Shown piece by piece: positions 46,609-57,100 of a DNA stretch of 64,000 nt. Source of the stretch: Roseomonas genomospecies 6. Lineage in GTDB: Bacteria; Pseudomonadota; Alphaproteobacteria; Azospirillales; Azospirillaceae. The position numbers and the translations under genes are program-made. Within the stretch, counting starts at the first letter, position 1; each line of letters starts with the position of its first letter. Below the pieces are notes generated by a model. That model was not told where the DNA came from and ran no database searches. It saw nothing but the letters and a program-made list of their open reading frames with translations. Location of the stretch: positions 124,001 to 188,000 of the forward strand of contig NZ_QOKW01000004.1 of NCBI RefSeq assembly GCF_008365375.1, in the 5' to 3' direction.

Positions 46609-47047
46609 GGGGCCTGCGCCGTGCGTGGGTGCACAGCCAGAACACACGACATGCCCAATTGTTCGCCATACACTCCTTCGGCGACGGGTCGGCGGCGACG
46701 GGCTAGTCATTGTGATGCCGCGTTCCGCGCAGCAACCCGCCGGGGCGTTCATTGCAAAGATGATGAGAAATTCAGGAAATCGCCACCCCTCCACAGGCCC
46801 GGCGGGAGCAAGTTGTAATACCACTTCTATGGCCGGCGCCTGAAAACGTGTCGCAGGCGGAGCGTTGACTTGACGAGTCCCGAGGCGGCGACGTAAGACA
46901 TCTCCGTTCCGCGGAAGTTCCTTCCGGAATGGAAGGACCGGCGGCGTGGGAAGACGCCGCAAGGGCAAAAAAGCCGGGTCCGCGAGCGCGCCCCCGGGTC
47001 GGGGAATCGGACGACTGTTGAGCAACCTTGGATGAGAGGACCGCACC
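46609..47047. other. Divergent intergenic region between the YjfK-like fusion gene and acnB
   Basis: 439 bases without a supported gene. It contains a GGCGACGGG repeat (about 46680-46710), a TTCCGCGGAA palindrome near 46910 and, just before the acnB GTG, GGATGAGAGGA. No known operator was recognised. Confidence 0.5.
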
Positions 47048-49633
47048 GTGCTTGAAGCTTACCGCCAGCATGTCGCTGAGCGTGCCGCGCTCGGAATTCC
47101 GCCCCTGCCGCTTTCGGCCAAGCAGACCGAGGAGCTGGTCGACCTTCTCCTGAACCCGCCGCAGGGCGAGGAAGCCTTCCTGGTCGATCTCATCACGCAC
47201 CGCGTCCCGGCGGGCGTGGACGACGCCGCCAAGGTCAAGGCCGCCTTCCTGGCCTCGCTCGCCAAAGGCAACGAGACCTCGCCGCTGATCTCCAAGGTCA
47301 AGGCGACGGAGCTGCTGGGCACCATGCTCGGCGGCTTCAACATCAAGCCGCTGATCGACCTGCTGGGCGACGCCGAGTGCGGCGAGGCCGCCGCCGCGGG
47401 CCTGAAGACCACGCTGCTGATGTTCGACTACTTCCACGACGTCAAGGAGCTGGCCGACAAGGGCAACGCCAACGCCAAGGCGGTGCTGCAGTCCTGGGCC
47501 GACGCGGAGTGGTTCACGTCGCGTCCGGAGGTTCCGGCCAGCCTGACGCTGACCATCTTCAAGGTGTCGGGCGAGACCAACACCGACGATCTGTCCCCGG
47601 CCCCGGACGCCTGGTCGCGCCCGGACATCCCGTTGCACGCTCTGGCCATGCTGAAGAACCCGCGCCCCGGCATCGTGCCGGAGGAAGCCGGCGTCCGCGG
47701 CCCGATCAAGCAGCTTGAGGATCTGAAGGCGAAGGGCAACCTCGTCGCCTATGTCGGCGACGTGGTCGGCACCGGCTCCTCGCGCAAGTCGGCCACCAAC
47801 TCCGTGCTGTGGTGGACGGGCGAGGACATCCCCTACGTCCCGAACAAGCGTTTCGGCGGCGTCTGCCTGGGCTCCAAGATCGCCCCGATCTTCTACAACA
47901 CGATGGAAGACGCCGGCGCCCTGCCGATCGAACTCGACGTCTCGCAGATGGAGACGGGCGACACGGTCGAGCTGCGCCCGTACGAGGGCAAGGCGCTGAA
48001 GAACGGCGCGGTGATCGCCGAGTTCACCGTCAAGTCCGACGTGATCTTCGACGAGGTGCGCGCCGGCGGCCGCATCCCGCTGATCATCGGCCGCGGCCTG
48101 ACCGCCCGTGCGCGTGAAGCGCTGGGGCTGGCCCCGTCGACCCTGTTCCGCCTGCCGTCCTCTCCGGCGGACAGCGGCAAGGGCTTCTCGCTCGCCCAGA
48201 AGATGGTCGGCCGCGCCTGCGGTCTGCCGGAAGGCCAGGGCGTGCGTCCGGGCACCTATTGCGAGCCGAAGATGACCACGGTGGGTTCGCAGGACACCAC
48301 CGGCCCGATGACCCGCGACGAGCTGAAGGATCTGGCCTGCCTCGGCTTCTCCGCCGATCTGGTCATGCAGTCCTTCTGCCACACCGCGGCCTATCCGAAG
48401 CTCGTGGACGTGAAGATGCACCGGGAGCTGCCGGCCTTCATCTCCACCCGCGGCGGCGTCGCGCTGCGTCCGGGCGACGGCGTGATCCACTCCTGGCTGA
48501 ACCGCCTGCTGATGCCGGACACCGTAGGCACCGGCGGCGACAGCCACACCCGCTTCCCCATCGGCATCAGCTTCCCCGCCGGCTCGGGCCTCGTCGCCTT
48601 CGCCGCCGCCACCGGTGTCATGCCGCTGGACATGCCGGAATCGGTTCTGGTCCGCTTCAAGGGCGAGATGCAGCCGGGCGTCACCCTGCGTGACCTCGTC
48701 AACGCCATCCCGCTCTACGCCATCCGCCAGGGCCTGCTGACGGTCGAGAAGAAGGGCAAGAAGAACATCTTCTCCGGCCGCATCCTGGAGATCGAGGGTC
48801 TGCCCGAGCTGAAGGTGGAGCAGGCTTTCGAGCTGTCCGACGCCTCGGCCGAGCGTTCCGCCGCCGCCTGCACGGTGCGGCTGAACAAGGAGCCGATCAT
48901 CGAGTACATGCGCTCCAACATCACCCTGATGAAGTGGATGATCGCGAACGGGTACGAGGACGCCCGGACGCTCGGCCGCCGCATCAAGGCGATGGAAGGC
49001 TGGATCGCCAACCCGAACCTGCTGGAGCCGGACGCCGACGCCGAGTACGCCGCGGTGATCGAGATCGATCTGGCCGACATCAAGGAGCCGATCGTCGCCT
49101 GCCCGAACGATCCGGACGACGTGAAGCTGCTGTCCGAGGTTGCCGGCGACAAGATCGACGAGGTCTTCATCGGCTCCTGCATGACCAACATCGGCCACTT
49201 CCGCGCCGCCGGCAAGGTCCTGGAAGGCAAGTCGGACATCCCGACCCGCCTGTGGATCGCGCCGCCGACGAAGATGGACGCGATGATCCTGAACGAGGAG
49301 GGCTACTACAGCGTGCTCGGCAAGTCCGGCGCGCGCATGGAGATGCCGGGCTGTTCGCTGTGCATGGGCAACCAGGCGCAGATCCGCAAGGGTTCGACGG
49401 CCATGTCCACCTCGACCCGCAACTTCCCGAACCGTCTGGGCATCGACACCCGCGTCTATCTCGGCTCCGCCGAGCTGTCCGCCGTCTGCGCCCTGATGGG
49501 CAAGATCCCGACCCCGGCGGAGTATCTGGAGAAGGTGAGCGTGGTCAACCAGAAGGCCGCGGACATCTACCGCTACATGAACTTCGACCAGATCAAGGAG
49601 TTCCAGGACGTGGCCGACACGGTCGCGGCCTGA
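47048..49633 (+). CDS. acnB: Aconitate hydratase B
   Basis: 861 residues, the AcnB length, from a GTG with GGATGAGAGGA upstream. The N-terminal HEAT-like domain ([20 protein letters not shown]) and the order of domains (swivel domain before the Fe-S domains) mark AcnB rather than Acn[20 protein letters not shown] and [19 protein letters not shown] are catalytic segments; cysteines in [11 protein letters not shown] hold the 4Fe-4S cluster. It converts citrate to isocitrate in the TCA cycle, and AcnB-type proteins can also bind mRNA when the cluster is lost. It is a single gene ending in a strong terminator. Confidence 0.95.
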   Translation: MLEAYRQHVAERAALGIPPLPLSAKQTEELVDLLLNPPQGEEAFLVDLITHRVPAGVDDAAKVKAAFLASLAKGNETSPLISKVKATELLGTMLGGFNIKPLIDLLGDAECGEAAAAGLKTTLLMFDYFHDVKELADKGNANAKAVLQSWADAEWFTSRPEVPASLTLTIFKVSGETNTDDLSPAPDAWSRPDIPLHALAMLKNPRPGIVPEEAGVRGPIKQLEDLKAKGNLVAYVGDVVGTGSSRKSATNSVLWWTGEDIPYVPNKRFGGVCLGSKIAPIFYNTMEDAGALPIELDVSQMETGDTVELRPYEGKALKNGAVIAEFTVKSDVIFDEVRAGGRIPLIIGRGLTARAREALGLAPSTLFRLPSSPADSGKGFSLAQKMVGRACGLPEGQGVRPGTYCEPKMTTVGSQDTTGPMTRDELKDLACLGFSADLVMQSFCHTAAYPKLVDVKMHRELPAFISTRGGVALRPGDGVIHSWLNRLLMPDTVGTGGDSHTRFPIGISFPAGSGLVAFAAATGVMPLDMPESVLVRFKGEMQPGVTLRDLVNAIPLYAIRQGLLTVEKKGKKNIFSGRILEIEGLPELKVEQAFELSDASAERSAAACTVRLNKEPIIEYMRSNITLMKWMIANGYEDARTLGRRIKAMEGWIANPNLLEPDADAEYAAVIEIDLADIKEPIVACPNDPDDVKLLSEVAGDKIDEVFIGSCMTNIGHFRAAGKVLEGKSDIPTRLWIAPPTKMDAMILNEEGYYSVLGKSGARMEMPGCSLCMGNQAQIRKGSTAMSTSTRNFPNRLGIDTRVYLGSAELSAVCALMGKIPTPAEYLEKVSVVNQKAADIYRYMNFDQIKEFQDVADTVAA

Positions 49634-49649
49634 TCCGCCTTCCTTCTTT

Positions 49650-49677
49650 CCCCTCCCCCCGCCCAGCGGGGGGAGGC
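49650..49677. repeat. GC-rich extragenic palindrome after acnB
   Basis: CCCCTCCCCCCGCCCAGCGG with GGGGAGG to its right: a near-perfect palindrome, nearly identical in its CGCCCAGCGG core to the element after dctM. Confidence 0.55.
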
Positions 49678-49715
49678 CGGGAGGGGGGCCGGGTGCGAGG
49701 ACTTCTGCGTTGATG

Positions 49716-49750
49716 AAAAGCCCCGCCGGGATCGCTCCGGCGGGGCTTTT
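49716..49750 (+). terminator. Rho-independent terminator after acnB
   Basis: AAAAGCCCCGCCGG, loop GATCGCT, CCGGCGGGGCTTTT: a perfect long stem with a T tract, about 85 bases past the acnB stop. Confidence 0.9.
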
Positions 49751-49913
49751 CTTCTCTGGCTTCGGGATTTGAACCACAGACACGTACAGCCCCGCCGATC
49801 GAACCATCCGTCGATGCGCATCCTCCACCATCCGGAAAAACGATGCCGTGGCCTCGACAGGCAGGGTTGCCATCGTCACATCTGATCCCCAAACACAAAA
49901 ATGGGAGGCAGAA

Positions 49914-50204
49914 ATGGCAGCGGCTCCGTCCGGGATGGTGTTCGAGAACCCCGAAAGCGGTCAGCGGGAAGTGGTGGGCAACCGCGAAATCCTTTGGGCC
50001 TTCCTTCTCGGTCCCGTCTATTTCGCGAAGAAGGCGGAATGGCTGCACGCGGGGATTCACGCGCTGCTGATCCTCATTTCCATCCCGCTGTGGCCGACCG
50101 GCGCCCTGATGACGTTGGGCGTCTGGGTCGGTTATGCCTGCGCGGCGCCGACGATCCTGGAGTACCGGTTCCAGAAGATGGGGTGGCAGAAGGTTGCCGG
50201 CTGA
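49914..50204 (+). CDS. Small two-helix membrane protein, unknown
   Basis: 96 residues from an ATG with GGGAGGCAGAA upstream; the open frame extends 22 codons further but lacks a ribosome site there. A short N-terminal segment (GMVFENPESGQREVVGNREI) leads to hydrophobic stretches ILWAFLLGPVYFAKKAEWLH and ALLILISIPLWPTGALMTLG, then a short tail ending FQKMGWQKVAG. The FLLGPVYFAKKAEW text resembles small bacterial membrane proteins with DUF2628-like features, but I cannot name a family with confidence. A GC-rich extragenic palindrome follows the stop. Confidence 0.6.
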   Translation: MAAAPSGMVFENPESGQREVVGNREILWAFLLGPVYFAKKAEWLHAGIHALLILISIPLWPTGALMTLGVWVGYACAAPTILEYRFQKMGWQKVAG

Positions 50205-50233
50205 GATGAGATGGGCGTGGTAGCGCCCGGCCC

Positions 50234-50272
50234 CAACCCTCCCCCACCTTTGGCAAGGGAGGGCTTTTGAGG
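50234..50272. repeat. Extragenic palindrome, diverged copy
   Basis: CCAACCCTCCCCCACCTTTG followed by GCAAGGGAGGG, then CTTTTGAGGG. Member of the CCCTCCCC...GGGAGGG group, between convergent genes. Confidence 0.45.
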
Positions 50273-50273
50273 G

Positions 50274-50771
50274 TCAGGCGGTGGTGCCGAACTCTTCGGG
50301 GGACAGCACCAGAACGCCGTCCTCGTCGGCGAAGACCAGATCGCCGGGGTTGACGCGGATGCCGGCCAGGGTCACCGGCAGGCCCCTCTGCCCCTCGCCG
50401 TTGCGGACGGTCTTGCGGGGGATGGCGGCCAGAGCCTTGATGCCCAGGTCGAGCGTGGCGAGCACCGCGGCGTCGCGGACGCAGCCATGGATGACCACGC
50501 CCTCCCAGCCGTTCTTCACCGCGTCCTTGGCGATCAGATCGCCCATCAGGGCGGCGCGCAGGCTGCCGCCGCCGTCCACCACCAGCACCTTGCCTTGCCC
50601 CGGCGTCCCCAGCGTCTCCTTGACGCGGGAATTGTCCTCGAAGCACTTCACGGTCACCGCCGCGCCGCTGAATGTGCGGCGCTGGCCGAAGTCGCGGAAG
50701 ACGGGGTCGGCGACGCGGGCGGTCTTCTCGAAGCGGTCGTAGAGGTCGCAGGTGCTGTCGAAGTCGGTCAT
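50274..50771 (-). CDS. rraA: RraA-family protein (RNase E activity regulator)
   Basis: 165 residues, the usual RraA length. TCDLYDRFEKTARVADPVFR starts the family, followed by FSGAAVTVKCFEDNSRVKE, GKVLVVDGGGSLRAALMGDL, GWEGVVIHGCVRDAAVL and the end VNPGDLVFADEDGVLVLSPE. RraA of E. coli binds and inhibits RNase E; some relatives are 4-hydroxy-4-methyl-2-oxoglutarate aldolases with a metal-binding Arg-Asp pair, and the R-D of CVRDAAVL is present. The short length and DNSRVKE text favour RraA. Enzymatic activity cannot be excluded. Confidence 0.83.
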   Translation of the reverse strand: MTDFDSTCDLYDRFEKTARVADPVFRDFGQRRTFSGAAVTVKCFEDNSRVKETLGTPGQGKVLVVDGGGSLRAALMGDLIAKDAVKNGWEGVVIHGCVRDAAVLATLDLGIKALAAIPRKTVRNGEGQRGLPVTLAGIRVNPGDLVFADEDGVLVLSPEEFGTTA

Positions 50772-50829
50772 GCGGTTTCGCTCCCCTTATTCAAGCTTTG
50801 ACGGCAGGATACCCACAGACCAGCGATGG

Positions 50830-51858
50830 TCAATCCTCCGGCGAGGCGATGGCGCCGGTGCTGGTGCGTTCCAGAATGGCGCGGCGACGGAAGCGGTACA
50901 GCTCCGCGGGGCGCCCGCCGGTCTGACTCTCATACTGGCCGGTCGGCTCCACCAGCCCGCCGGAGATCATCAGGCGCCGGAAATTCTGCTTGTGCAGCCG
51001 CTCGCCGGACAGCGCCTCGACCACCTGCTGAAGCTGATGCAGGGTGAAGGTCGGTGGCAGCAGTTCGAACACGATAGGGCGGTATTTCAGCTTGCCGCGC
51101 AGCCGCTCCAGCGCCGTCGCCAGCATCCGGCGTCCGTCTCGCGCCATCGGGCGGCCCAGGGCGCGGGGCATCTCCAGCCGCACCGTCCGCTCCTCCACCC
51201 CCGCCCGGCGGGCCAGATCATGGTCGCGGAACGCCTCCACCACCAGCCCGGCCTCGTAGAGAAGCTCGTACCGTTCCAGCACCCGTTCGGAATCCCATTC
51301 GCCGCCGTCCAGGGCGAAGGCCATGCGGGCGCGCTCGCCGCGGCGGGTGCGGGCGGGCTCGTCGGGTGCGGCGGCGACCCAGCGGGCCAGCGCCGGGCGG
51401 ATCACCGATTCGAGCAGCGGCGGCGGCGAGTCGCGCCAATCCTCCCAGGGGAAGAACTCGTACAGCCCGCGCCACTCCGCCCCCTCGATGCGCAGCGGCG
51501 CCTCACGCAGCAGCGCCAGATAGCCGACCACCAGCGAGCGCGGGCCGCCGAACAGCTCGTGCGGGTCGCGGTAGCGGTCGCCGAAGCTGTAGAGCTGCTC
51601 CACATAGCGCAGCGCCAGCCCCGCCGTGTCCTCCGCCACCGCGCGCACGCCGTCCTGAAGGGTGCGGAACCGTGCGGGATCGAACGGCGCCCCCGGCAGC
51701 GCGTCGCGGTGGGGCGGCGGCTCGTCGCCGCGGCGGTGCGATTCGGGGATTTCGAAGCCGCTGCGCACGATCACCACGCGCGGCTCCGCCCCGTTCGCCG
51801 AGGCGCCGCTCACCGAAACGATGGCCGCCGTCAGGCCGATCTGTGTATCCTCCGCCAC
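50830..51858 (-). CDS. NadQ-like Nudix/winged-helix regulator (COG4111 type)
   Basis: 342 residues from a GTG at 51858 with GGGGAGG upstream; an ATG 41 codons earlier gives a basic, low-complexity leader and is less likely. The N-terminal Nudix-like domain begins VAEDTQIGLTAAIVSVSG and has FRTLQDGVRAVAEDTAGLALRY-type helical text but no complete Nudix catalytic box. The C-terminal part (about 245-335) is a winged helix with LPPTFTLHQLQQVVEALSGE, LHKQNFRRLMISGGLVEPTG, as in NrtR/NadQ regulators. By my memory this is the alphaproteobacterial NAD regulator NadQ. No NAD genes adjoin it. The assignment is moderately sure. Confidence 0.65.
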   Translation of the reverse strand: MAEDTQIGLTAAIVSVSGASANGAEPRVVIVRSGFEIPESHRRGDEPPPHRDALPGAPFDPARFRTLQDGVRAVAEDTAGLALRYVEQLYSFGDRYRDPHELFGGPRSLVVGYLALLREAPLRIEGAEWRGLYEFFPWEDWRDSPPPLLESVIRPALARWVAAAPDEPARTRRGERARMAFALDGGEWDSERVLERYELLYEAGLVVEAFRDHDLARRAGVEERTVRLEMPRALGRPMARDGRRMLATALERLRGKLKYRPIVFELLPPTFTLHQLQQVVEALSGERLHKQNFRRLMISGGLVEPTGQYESQTGGRPAELYRFRRRAILERTSTGAIASPED

Positions 51859-52083
51859 GCCCCGTCCGCCTCCCCGCTGCCGACCCGCGGCGGCAGGATA
51901 AGCGGGCCGGCGCCGCAAATCACCGCTCTTCGCACCGTCCGCCCCCGCGAAATCTCGCCGCAAGCTTGCCCTTCCTGACACTTTTGTGACTCCCCGAACG
52001 CGCTGGTGATGTTACACCAGCCGCGACGCCGAGGCTCGCGCGAGTCCCGGCGTTGTGGGCGGGTGCGAATTGGAGAACCACGC

Positions 52084-52737
52084 ATGCTGAATCTGTTCCG
52101 GGCCCTGATGCCGCGCGAAGAACGGTTTTTCGACCTGTTCGCCGACCACGCCCGGACGGTCGCGACGGGCGCCGAGGCGCTGCGGGCGATGATGACCAGC
52201 GGCCAGGACCTGGAGGAGCGGTTCCGCACCATCCGGCAGGTCGAAAGCGAGGCCGACGCCATCGAGAAGGAAATCCAGCTCGCCGTCCACCGCACCTTCA
52301 TCGTGCCCTTCGACCGTTCGGACATCCAGGAACTCGGCAAGCGGATGGACGACGTGCTCGACTTCATCGAGGAGACCGCGCGTCACCTCGTGGAGGCGGG
52401 CTTCGGCGACTACACGCCGGAGATGCACGCCCAGGCCGACGCCATCGTGCGCTGCACCAGCCGGCTGAGCGCGGGCATTCCCCTGCTCCGCGACATCCCC
52501 AAACACGTCGAGCAACTCCACGCGATGACCGCCGAGGTGTCGCGGATCGAGAGCGAAGGCGACCGGCTCCTGCGCGAGGCCAAGCACCGGCTGCGCGACG
52601 AGAGCGGCGGGCTCGACGCCCCCATCACCCACCGCCACGCCCTTCAACGCGAGATCGTCGAGCTGCTGGAACGCGTGCTCGACGCCTGCGAGGACGTGGC
52701 CGACACCATCGACGGCATCATCGTCGAACAGGTCTGA
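52084..52737 (+). CDS. DUF47 PhoU-like accessory protein of Pit
   Basis: 217 residues from MLNLFRALMPREERFFDLFA, with GGAGAACC upstream. The protein is helical with the PhoU-like pattern HARTVATGAEALRAMM, IRQVESEADAIEKEIQ, FDRSDIQELGKRMDDVLDFI, and the C-terminal LLERVLDACEDVADTIDGII, where conserved acidic residues probably bind metal. DUF47 proteins are encoded next to pit genes and adjust phosphate transport. The pit gene follows after five bases, so they are translated from one transcript. Confidence 0.88.
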   Translation: MLNLFRALMPREERFFDLFADHARTVATGAEALRAMMTSGQDLEERFRTIRQVESEADAIEKEIQLAVHRTFIVPFDRSDIQELGKRMDDVLDFIEETARHLVEAGFGDYTPEMHAQADAIVRCTSRLSAGIPLLRDIPKHVEQLHAMTAEVSRIESEGDRLLREAKHRLRDESGGLDAPITHRHALQREIVELLERVLDACEDVADTIDGIIVEQV

Positions 52738-52742
52738 ATCCC

Positions 52743-53750
52743 ATGGAAGCCGTTACCCTCGCCCTGCCCATCCTCATCGGGCTGATCGGCGTCGCCCTCC
52801 TCTTCGATTTCCTCAACGGTCTGCACGACGCGGCCAACTCCATCGCCACCGTGGTTTCCACCCGCGTGCTGTCGCCGCAGACCGCCGTCATGATGGCGGC
52901 CTTCTTCAACTTCATCGCCTTCCTGTTCTTCGGGCTGCATGTGGCGACCACCATCGGCACCGGCATCGTCGGGGCGGGGGTGGTCGATCCGCACGTCATC
53001 TTCGGCGCGCTGATGGGCGCCATCGTCTGGAACGTCTTCACCTGGTGGCTGGGCATCCCGTCCAGCTCGTCCCACGCGCTGATCGGCGGCCTCGTCGGGG
53101 CCGGCGTGGCCAAGGCGGGGCTGGCGGCCATCGTGGCGTCCGGTCTGGCGAAGACCGCCGCCGCCATCGTCGTCTCCCCCGTCGTCGGCTTCCTGCTGGC
53201 CAGCGTGATGATGGTGGGGGTGTCCTGGTTGTTCCGGCGCACCACCCCCTTCGCGGTGGACCGGCTGTTCCGCCACCTGCAGATCGGCTCCGCCGCGCTC
53301 TACAGCCTGGGGCACGGCGGCAACGACGCGCAGAAGACCATGGGCATCATCGCGGTGCTGCTCTATTCGCAGGGGTTGCTGGGTCCGACCTTCCATGTGC
53401 CCTTCTGGGTGGTCATCACCTGTCAGGCCGCGATGGGGCTGGGCACGCTGTTCGGCGGCTGGCGGATCGTGAAGACGATGGGGTCGAAGCTGACCGACCT
53501 GAAGCCGGTCCAGGGCTCCTGCGCGGAGACGGGCGGTGCGATCACCCTGTTCGCCGCGACCTGGCTCGGCGTGCCGGTCAGCACCACCCACACCATCACC
53601 GGCGCCATCATCGGCGTCGGCGCCGCCCGCCGCACCAGCGCGGTGCGCTGGGGTCTGGCGCACGGCATCGTCATCGCCTGGGTCATCACCCTGCCGGCGA
53701 CCGCCATCGTGGGCGCGGTCTTCTACGAAGTCTCGATGGCGCTCTGGTGA
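52743..53750 (+). CDS. pit: Low-affinity inorganic phosphate transporter (Pit)
   Basis: 335 residues with about ten membrane helices. The two PiT signature repeats are clear: FDFLNGLHDAANSIATVVST near the N-terminus and SLGHGGNDAQKTMGIIAVLL in the middle, plus the matching GIPSSSSHALIGGLVGAG and GVPVSTTHTITGAIIGVGAA segments. Pit carries metal-phosphate with a proton across the inner membrane. It is short compared with E. coli PitA, lacking the long central loop, as in many DUF47-linked Pit proteins. A strong terminator follows. Confidence 0.92.
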   Translation: MEAVTLALPILIGLIGVALLFDFLNGLHDAANSIATVVSTRVLSPQTAVMMAAFFNFIAFLFFGLHVATTIGTGIVGAGVVDPHVIFGALMGAIVWNVFTWWLGIPSSSSHALIGGLVGAGVAKAGLAAIVASGLAKTAAAIVVSPVVGFLLASVMMVGVSWLFRRTTPFAVDRLFRHLQIGSAALYSLGHGGNDAQKTMGIIAVLLYSQGLLGPTFHVPFWVVITCQAAMGLGTLFGGWRIVKTMGSKLTDLKPVQGSCAETGGAITLFAATWLGVPVSTTHTITGAIIGVGAARRTSAVRWGLAHGIVIAWVITLPATAIVGAVFYEVSMALW

Positions 53751-53762
53751 GCGCCGAACGCG

Positions 53763-53790
53763 AAAAGGGCGGCCCGAGGCCGCCCTTTTT
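53763..53790 (+). terminator. Rho-independent terminator after pit
   Basis: AAAAGGGCGGCC, loop CGA, GGCCGCCCTTTTT: a perfect stem with T tract 12 bases after the pit stop. The A tract on the other side also lets it end the tRNA transcript. Confidence 0.9.
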
Positions 53791-53811
53791 CGTACCGTCC
53801 GCGTTTTTCAA

Positions 53812-53886
53812 TGGAGCGGGCGAAGGGATTCGAACCCTCGACCCCAACCTTGGCAAGGTTGTGCTCTACCCCTGAGCTACGCCCGC
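53812..53886 (-). tRNA. tRNA-Gly (anticodon GCC)
   Basis: 75 bases including the encoded CCA. On the minus strand the acceptor GCGGGCG pairs with CGCCCGC; D arm GTAGCTCAGGGGTAGAGCAC, anticodon arm CAACCTTGCCAAGGTTG with GCC at 53852-53854, and T arm GAGGGTTCGAATCCCTT are all canonical. No direct repeat that would suggest an integrated element is seen beside it. Confidence 0.97.
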
Positions 53887-54197
53887 GCCGCTCCGGCGGA
53901 GGAGCGCCCGTATACGCCCCGGCGGCGGCGAAGGCAAGACCCGAATTTCACGAGCCCCGCTTTTTCACGAAGCGCCCCCTGCGCCAGCCCTTGCGCCAGC
54001 CCTTGCACCGGCGGCACGCCGGCTCGGCAGGCATGCGGTCCGGCGCGATCACCCAACTGTGGATTGCGCGAAAAAACATACCAACATATGTTACGCTGCC
54101 CCGTTCAGGACGAAATTGCCAAGCCATTGCTTTGAATGTCCAAGCATTCGACGTTGCATCATCCAGTATGCCGATGACGCTCCGCAGGGGGGCTTCG
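53887..54197. other. Intergenic region between tRNA-Gly and the cyclase-ATPase gene
   Basis: 311 bases without a supported gene. It holds the tRNA promoter, a 12-bp tandem duplication (TGCGCCAGCCCT twice, 53980-54003), and an AACATATGTT palindrome at 54083-54092 in an AT-rich stretch that may be part of the downstream gene's promoter. Confidence 0.55.
53980..54003. repeat. 12-bp tandem repeat (2 copies)
   Basis: TGCGCCAGCCCT occurs twice in direct succession, followed by a partial third unit (TGC). Confidence 0.9.
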
Positions 54198-57100
54198 ATG
54201 GCCGAAACGGACACGGAGTTGGGCGGGCCACGGGCCTTGCCCGTGGCGGCGCCCCTGGAGGCCCCCGTGGAGGCCCCCGTGGAGGCGTCGTGCCGCCCCA
54301 TGCCCGCGGCGGATGCGCCGGACGGCGGCTTGACCCGGCACAACGGCGCCGAACGCAAGGTCGTGACCGTGCTGTTCGCCGACATCGTCGCATCCTCCAG
54401 CATGGTGTCGGGCCGCGATCCGGAAGAGGCCGACCAGACCCTTCGCACCATTCTGCGCATCCTGACCGACGCGGTGGAGCGCTACGGCGGCACGGTGGCC
54501 CAAGTGCTGGGCGACGGCATCATGGCGGTGTTCGGCGCGCCCTCCGCCCAGGAGGACCACGCGTTGCGGGCCTGTCTCGCCGCGCAGGACATCGCCCGGT
54601 CGGCCATCGATTCGGACGAGTTCAGGATGCGCATCGGCATCAGCTCCGGCGAAGTCGTGGCGCAGGTCATCGAGACGGGCGTCTGGACCGACTACCGCAC
54701 CGTGGGCGAGACCGTGCATGTCGCCGCCAAGCTGCAACAGCGGGCGGCCCCAAACGGCGTGCTGCTGAGCCGCGAGACGCGGGACCTCGTTCCCAAGGGC
54801 CTGACCGTCCGCCCGGCGGGCACGCTGCGCCTGTCCGCCGCGGCGGAGCCGGTGACCGCCTTCGCGTTGGAGGGCGCGCGGGCGATTCGGCGCACCGCGA
54901 TGGACCTGCTGTCCGCCGAAGGGAACCTGTTCGTCGGGCGCCAGTCCGAGCTGGCGCTGCTGACCGACGCCCTGCGGCAGGCCGAGCGTGGCCGCGGCGC
55001 CTTCATCCTGCTGACCGGCGAGGCCGGCATCGGCAAATCCCGGCTGACCGGGGAGCTGATGCGCAGCCCGGAAGCCGCCGCCTTCGCCGTCGCCATCTGG
55101 CCGCAGTTCCCGATCCGCCGCCTGGGCGACCCCGACGACCTGGAGGCGGCGGCCCGCTGCCTCGCCCTGTCCGTCTGCGGGAGCGCCGAAGGCGAGGCGG
55201 TGGCGCGCCTGACCGCCGCCGCCGCGCGCAACGGCGGCGAACTGGCCGGCGAGGCGATGCGGGAGCTGCTCGGCCAACCCTCCGTCCACCCGTTGTGGCA
55301 AGGGCTCGACCCGGCCCAGAAAGCGGATTTCAGCATCGAAGGGCTGGTCGCGGCGATCCGCGAGCTGTCCGTGGAGCGCCCGCTGCTGATCCTGGTGGAG
55401 GACGCCCACTGGACGCACGGGCTGACCAACCGCCTGTTGGACGCGCTGGCCGAAGGGGCGGAGGACGCCCGCGTCCTCGTGCTGGTCACCTCACGGCCGG
55501 ACACGCCGGGTGGCTGGACCGCGCCGGACCACATCCACGCCATCGCGCTGGACCCGCTGGACCCGCTCCAGGCCGACGAGTTCCTGGACCACTGGCTGGG
55601 CCACAGCCCGTCGCTGGCCGACCTGAAGGCGCGGGTCGCGGCGCAGAGCCAGGGCGTGCCGCTCTATCTGGAAGAATCCCTTCGCACGCTTGAGACGTCC
55701 GGCGCCATCGTCGGCAGCCCCGGCTCCTACAGGCTGGGCAGGACGGACGCCCGCGCGACCCTGCCGGCCACGGTGCACGGCCTGCTCGCCTCGCGGATCG
55801 ACGCGCTGGAGCCCGGTCCGCGGCGCGTGCTGATGCACGCGGCGGTGATCGGCACCTCGGTCGATCTCGGCCTGCTGCGCGCGGTGTCTCCCATCTCCGC
55901 CGCCGACCTGCCGGCGGCGCTGGCCCGGCTGGAGCAAAGCGGCTTCTTCGCGCGCTCCCGCCTGCTGCCGAACCTGGAGCTGACCTTCCGCCACGCGCTG
56001 GTGCAGGAGGTCGCCTACGCCACCCTGACCAAGCGGGAGCGCCAGCCGTTGCACGGGCGGGTGCTGCACGCTCTGCGCCGCCGGTCCGACCGCAACCTGC
56101 CGAACCGGGCGGAATTGATCGCCCATCACGCCTTCCATGCCGAGAATTGGGCGCTCGCCTGCGCCTACGGCCGCCGGGCGGGTCGCCGGGCGGAAATGCG
56201 TTGCAAGCATTTCGACGCCGGGCGCTTCTACGAGCAGGCGTTGAAGGCGCTGGATCACCTGCCGGACACCCGCCGCAACACCCAGCGGCGGATCGACCTG
56301 TGGGTCGGCATTCCCCTCGTCCTTCTGCCGCAGGCCCGCCAGTTGGCCGGCGACCCGCTGGAGGAGGCGCGGGCCATGGCGCTTGGCATCGGCGACCGCA
56401 TCCGCTACGCCCGCGCGACCTCGCTCAAGGCGTCCTTCCAATGGGTCTACGGCGCGTTGGACGGGGCCATCGCGCTCAGCCGCAGCGCGCTCGACCATCT
56501 GGGAGACCATGGCCTGGGAGACCGTGGCCTTGGAGAATGCGGCACGGTGGAACTGCGCATCCAGGGGCTGATGCGGCTCGGCGGCATGCTGGTGGACAAG
56601 GGGCATTTCCCCGAAGCCCAGGAGAAGCTGGAGCTGGCGCGCACGCTCGCGCTGGCGCACGCCCCGCACGCCCGCTTCGGCCTGACCGCGGTGGCGGTCG
56701 CCATCACCGCCGCCTATCAGGGCCGCTGCCTGGCCGAGATGGGGCGCGACGCCGAGGCCGTCCGGGTGATGCACCACGCGCTCGACATCGCGGAGGAGGC
56801 CGGGCACGCCTTTTCGATCTCGTCGGTGAAGGTCCATCTGGCGCTGGTCCACATCATCGGCCAGCGCTTCACCCAGGCGCTGCCGCTGCTGAAGGACGCC
56901 GTCACGATCACCGAGGCCACGCGCCTGCACATCTTCCAGCCCATCACGCTGGGGGCGCTGGGCTACGCCATCGCCCGGACCGGCGGCGCGTCGGAGGGGG
57001 CGCGCCTGCTGAACGCCAGCCTGGAACAGGCGCACATCCTGAACCACGCGCTGCCCAGGCCGCGCATCCTGAACTGGATGTCAGAACTGGCGCTGGAAAC

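Noticed and set aside
46772..49879. Long minus-strand open frame opposite acnB
   Set aside because: acnB on the plus strand is unambiguous; the opposite frame has the same shadow composition (His/Arg/Gly/Asp-rich) and no domain.
53812..53886. tRNA-Gly as an integration site for a mobile element
   Set aside because: No integrase and no duplicated tRNA 3' end was seen in the flanking sequence.
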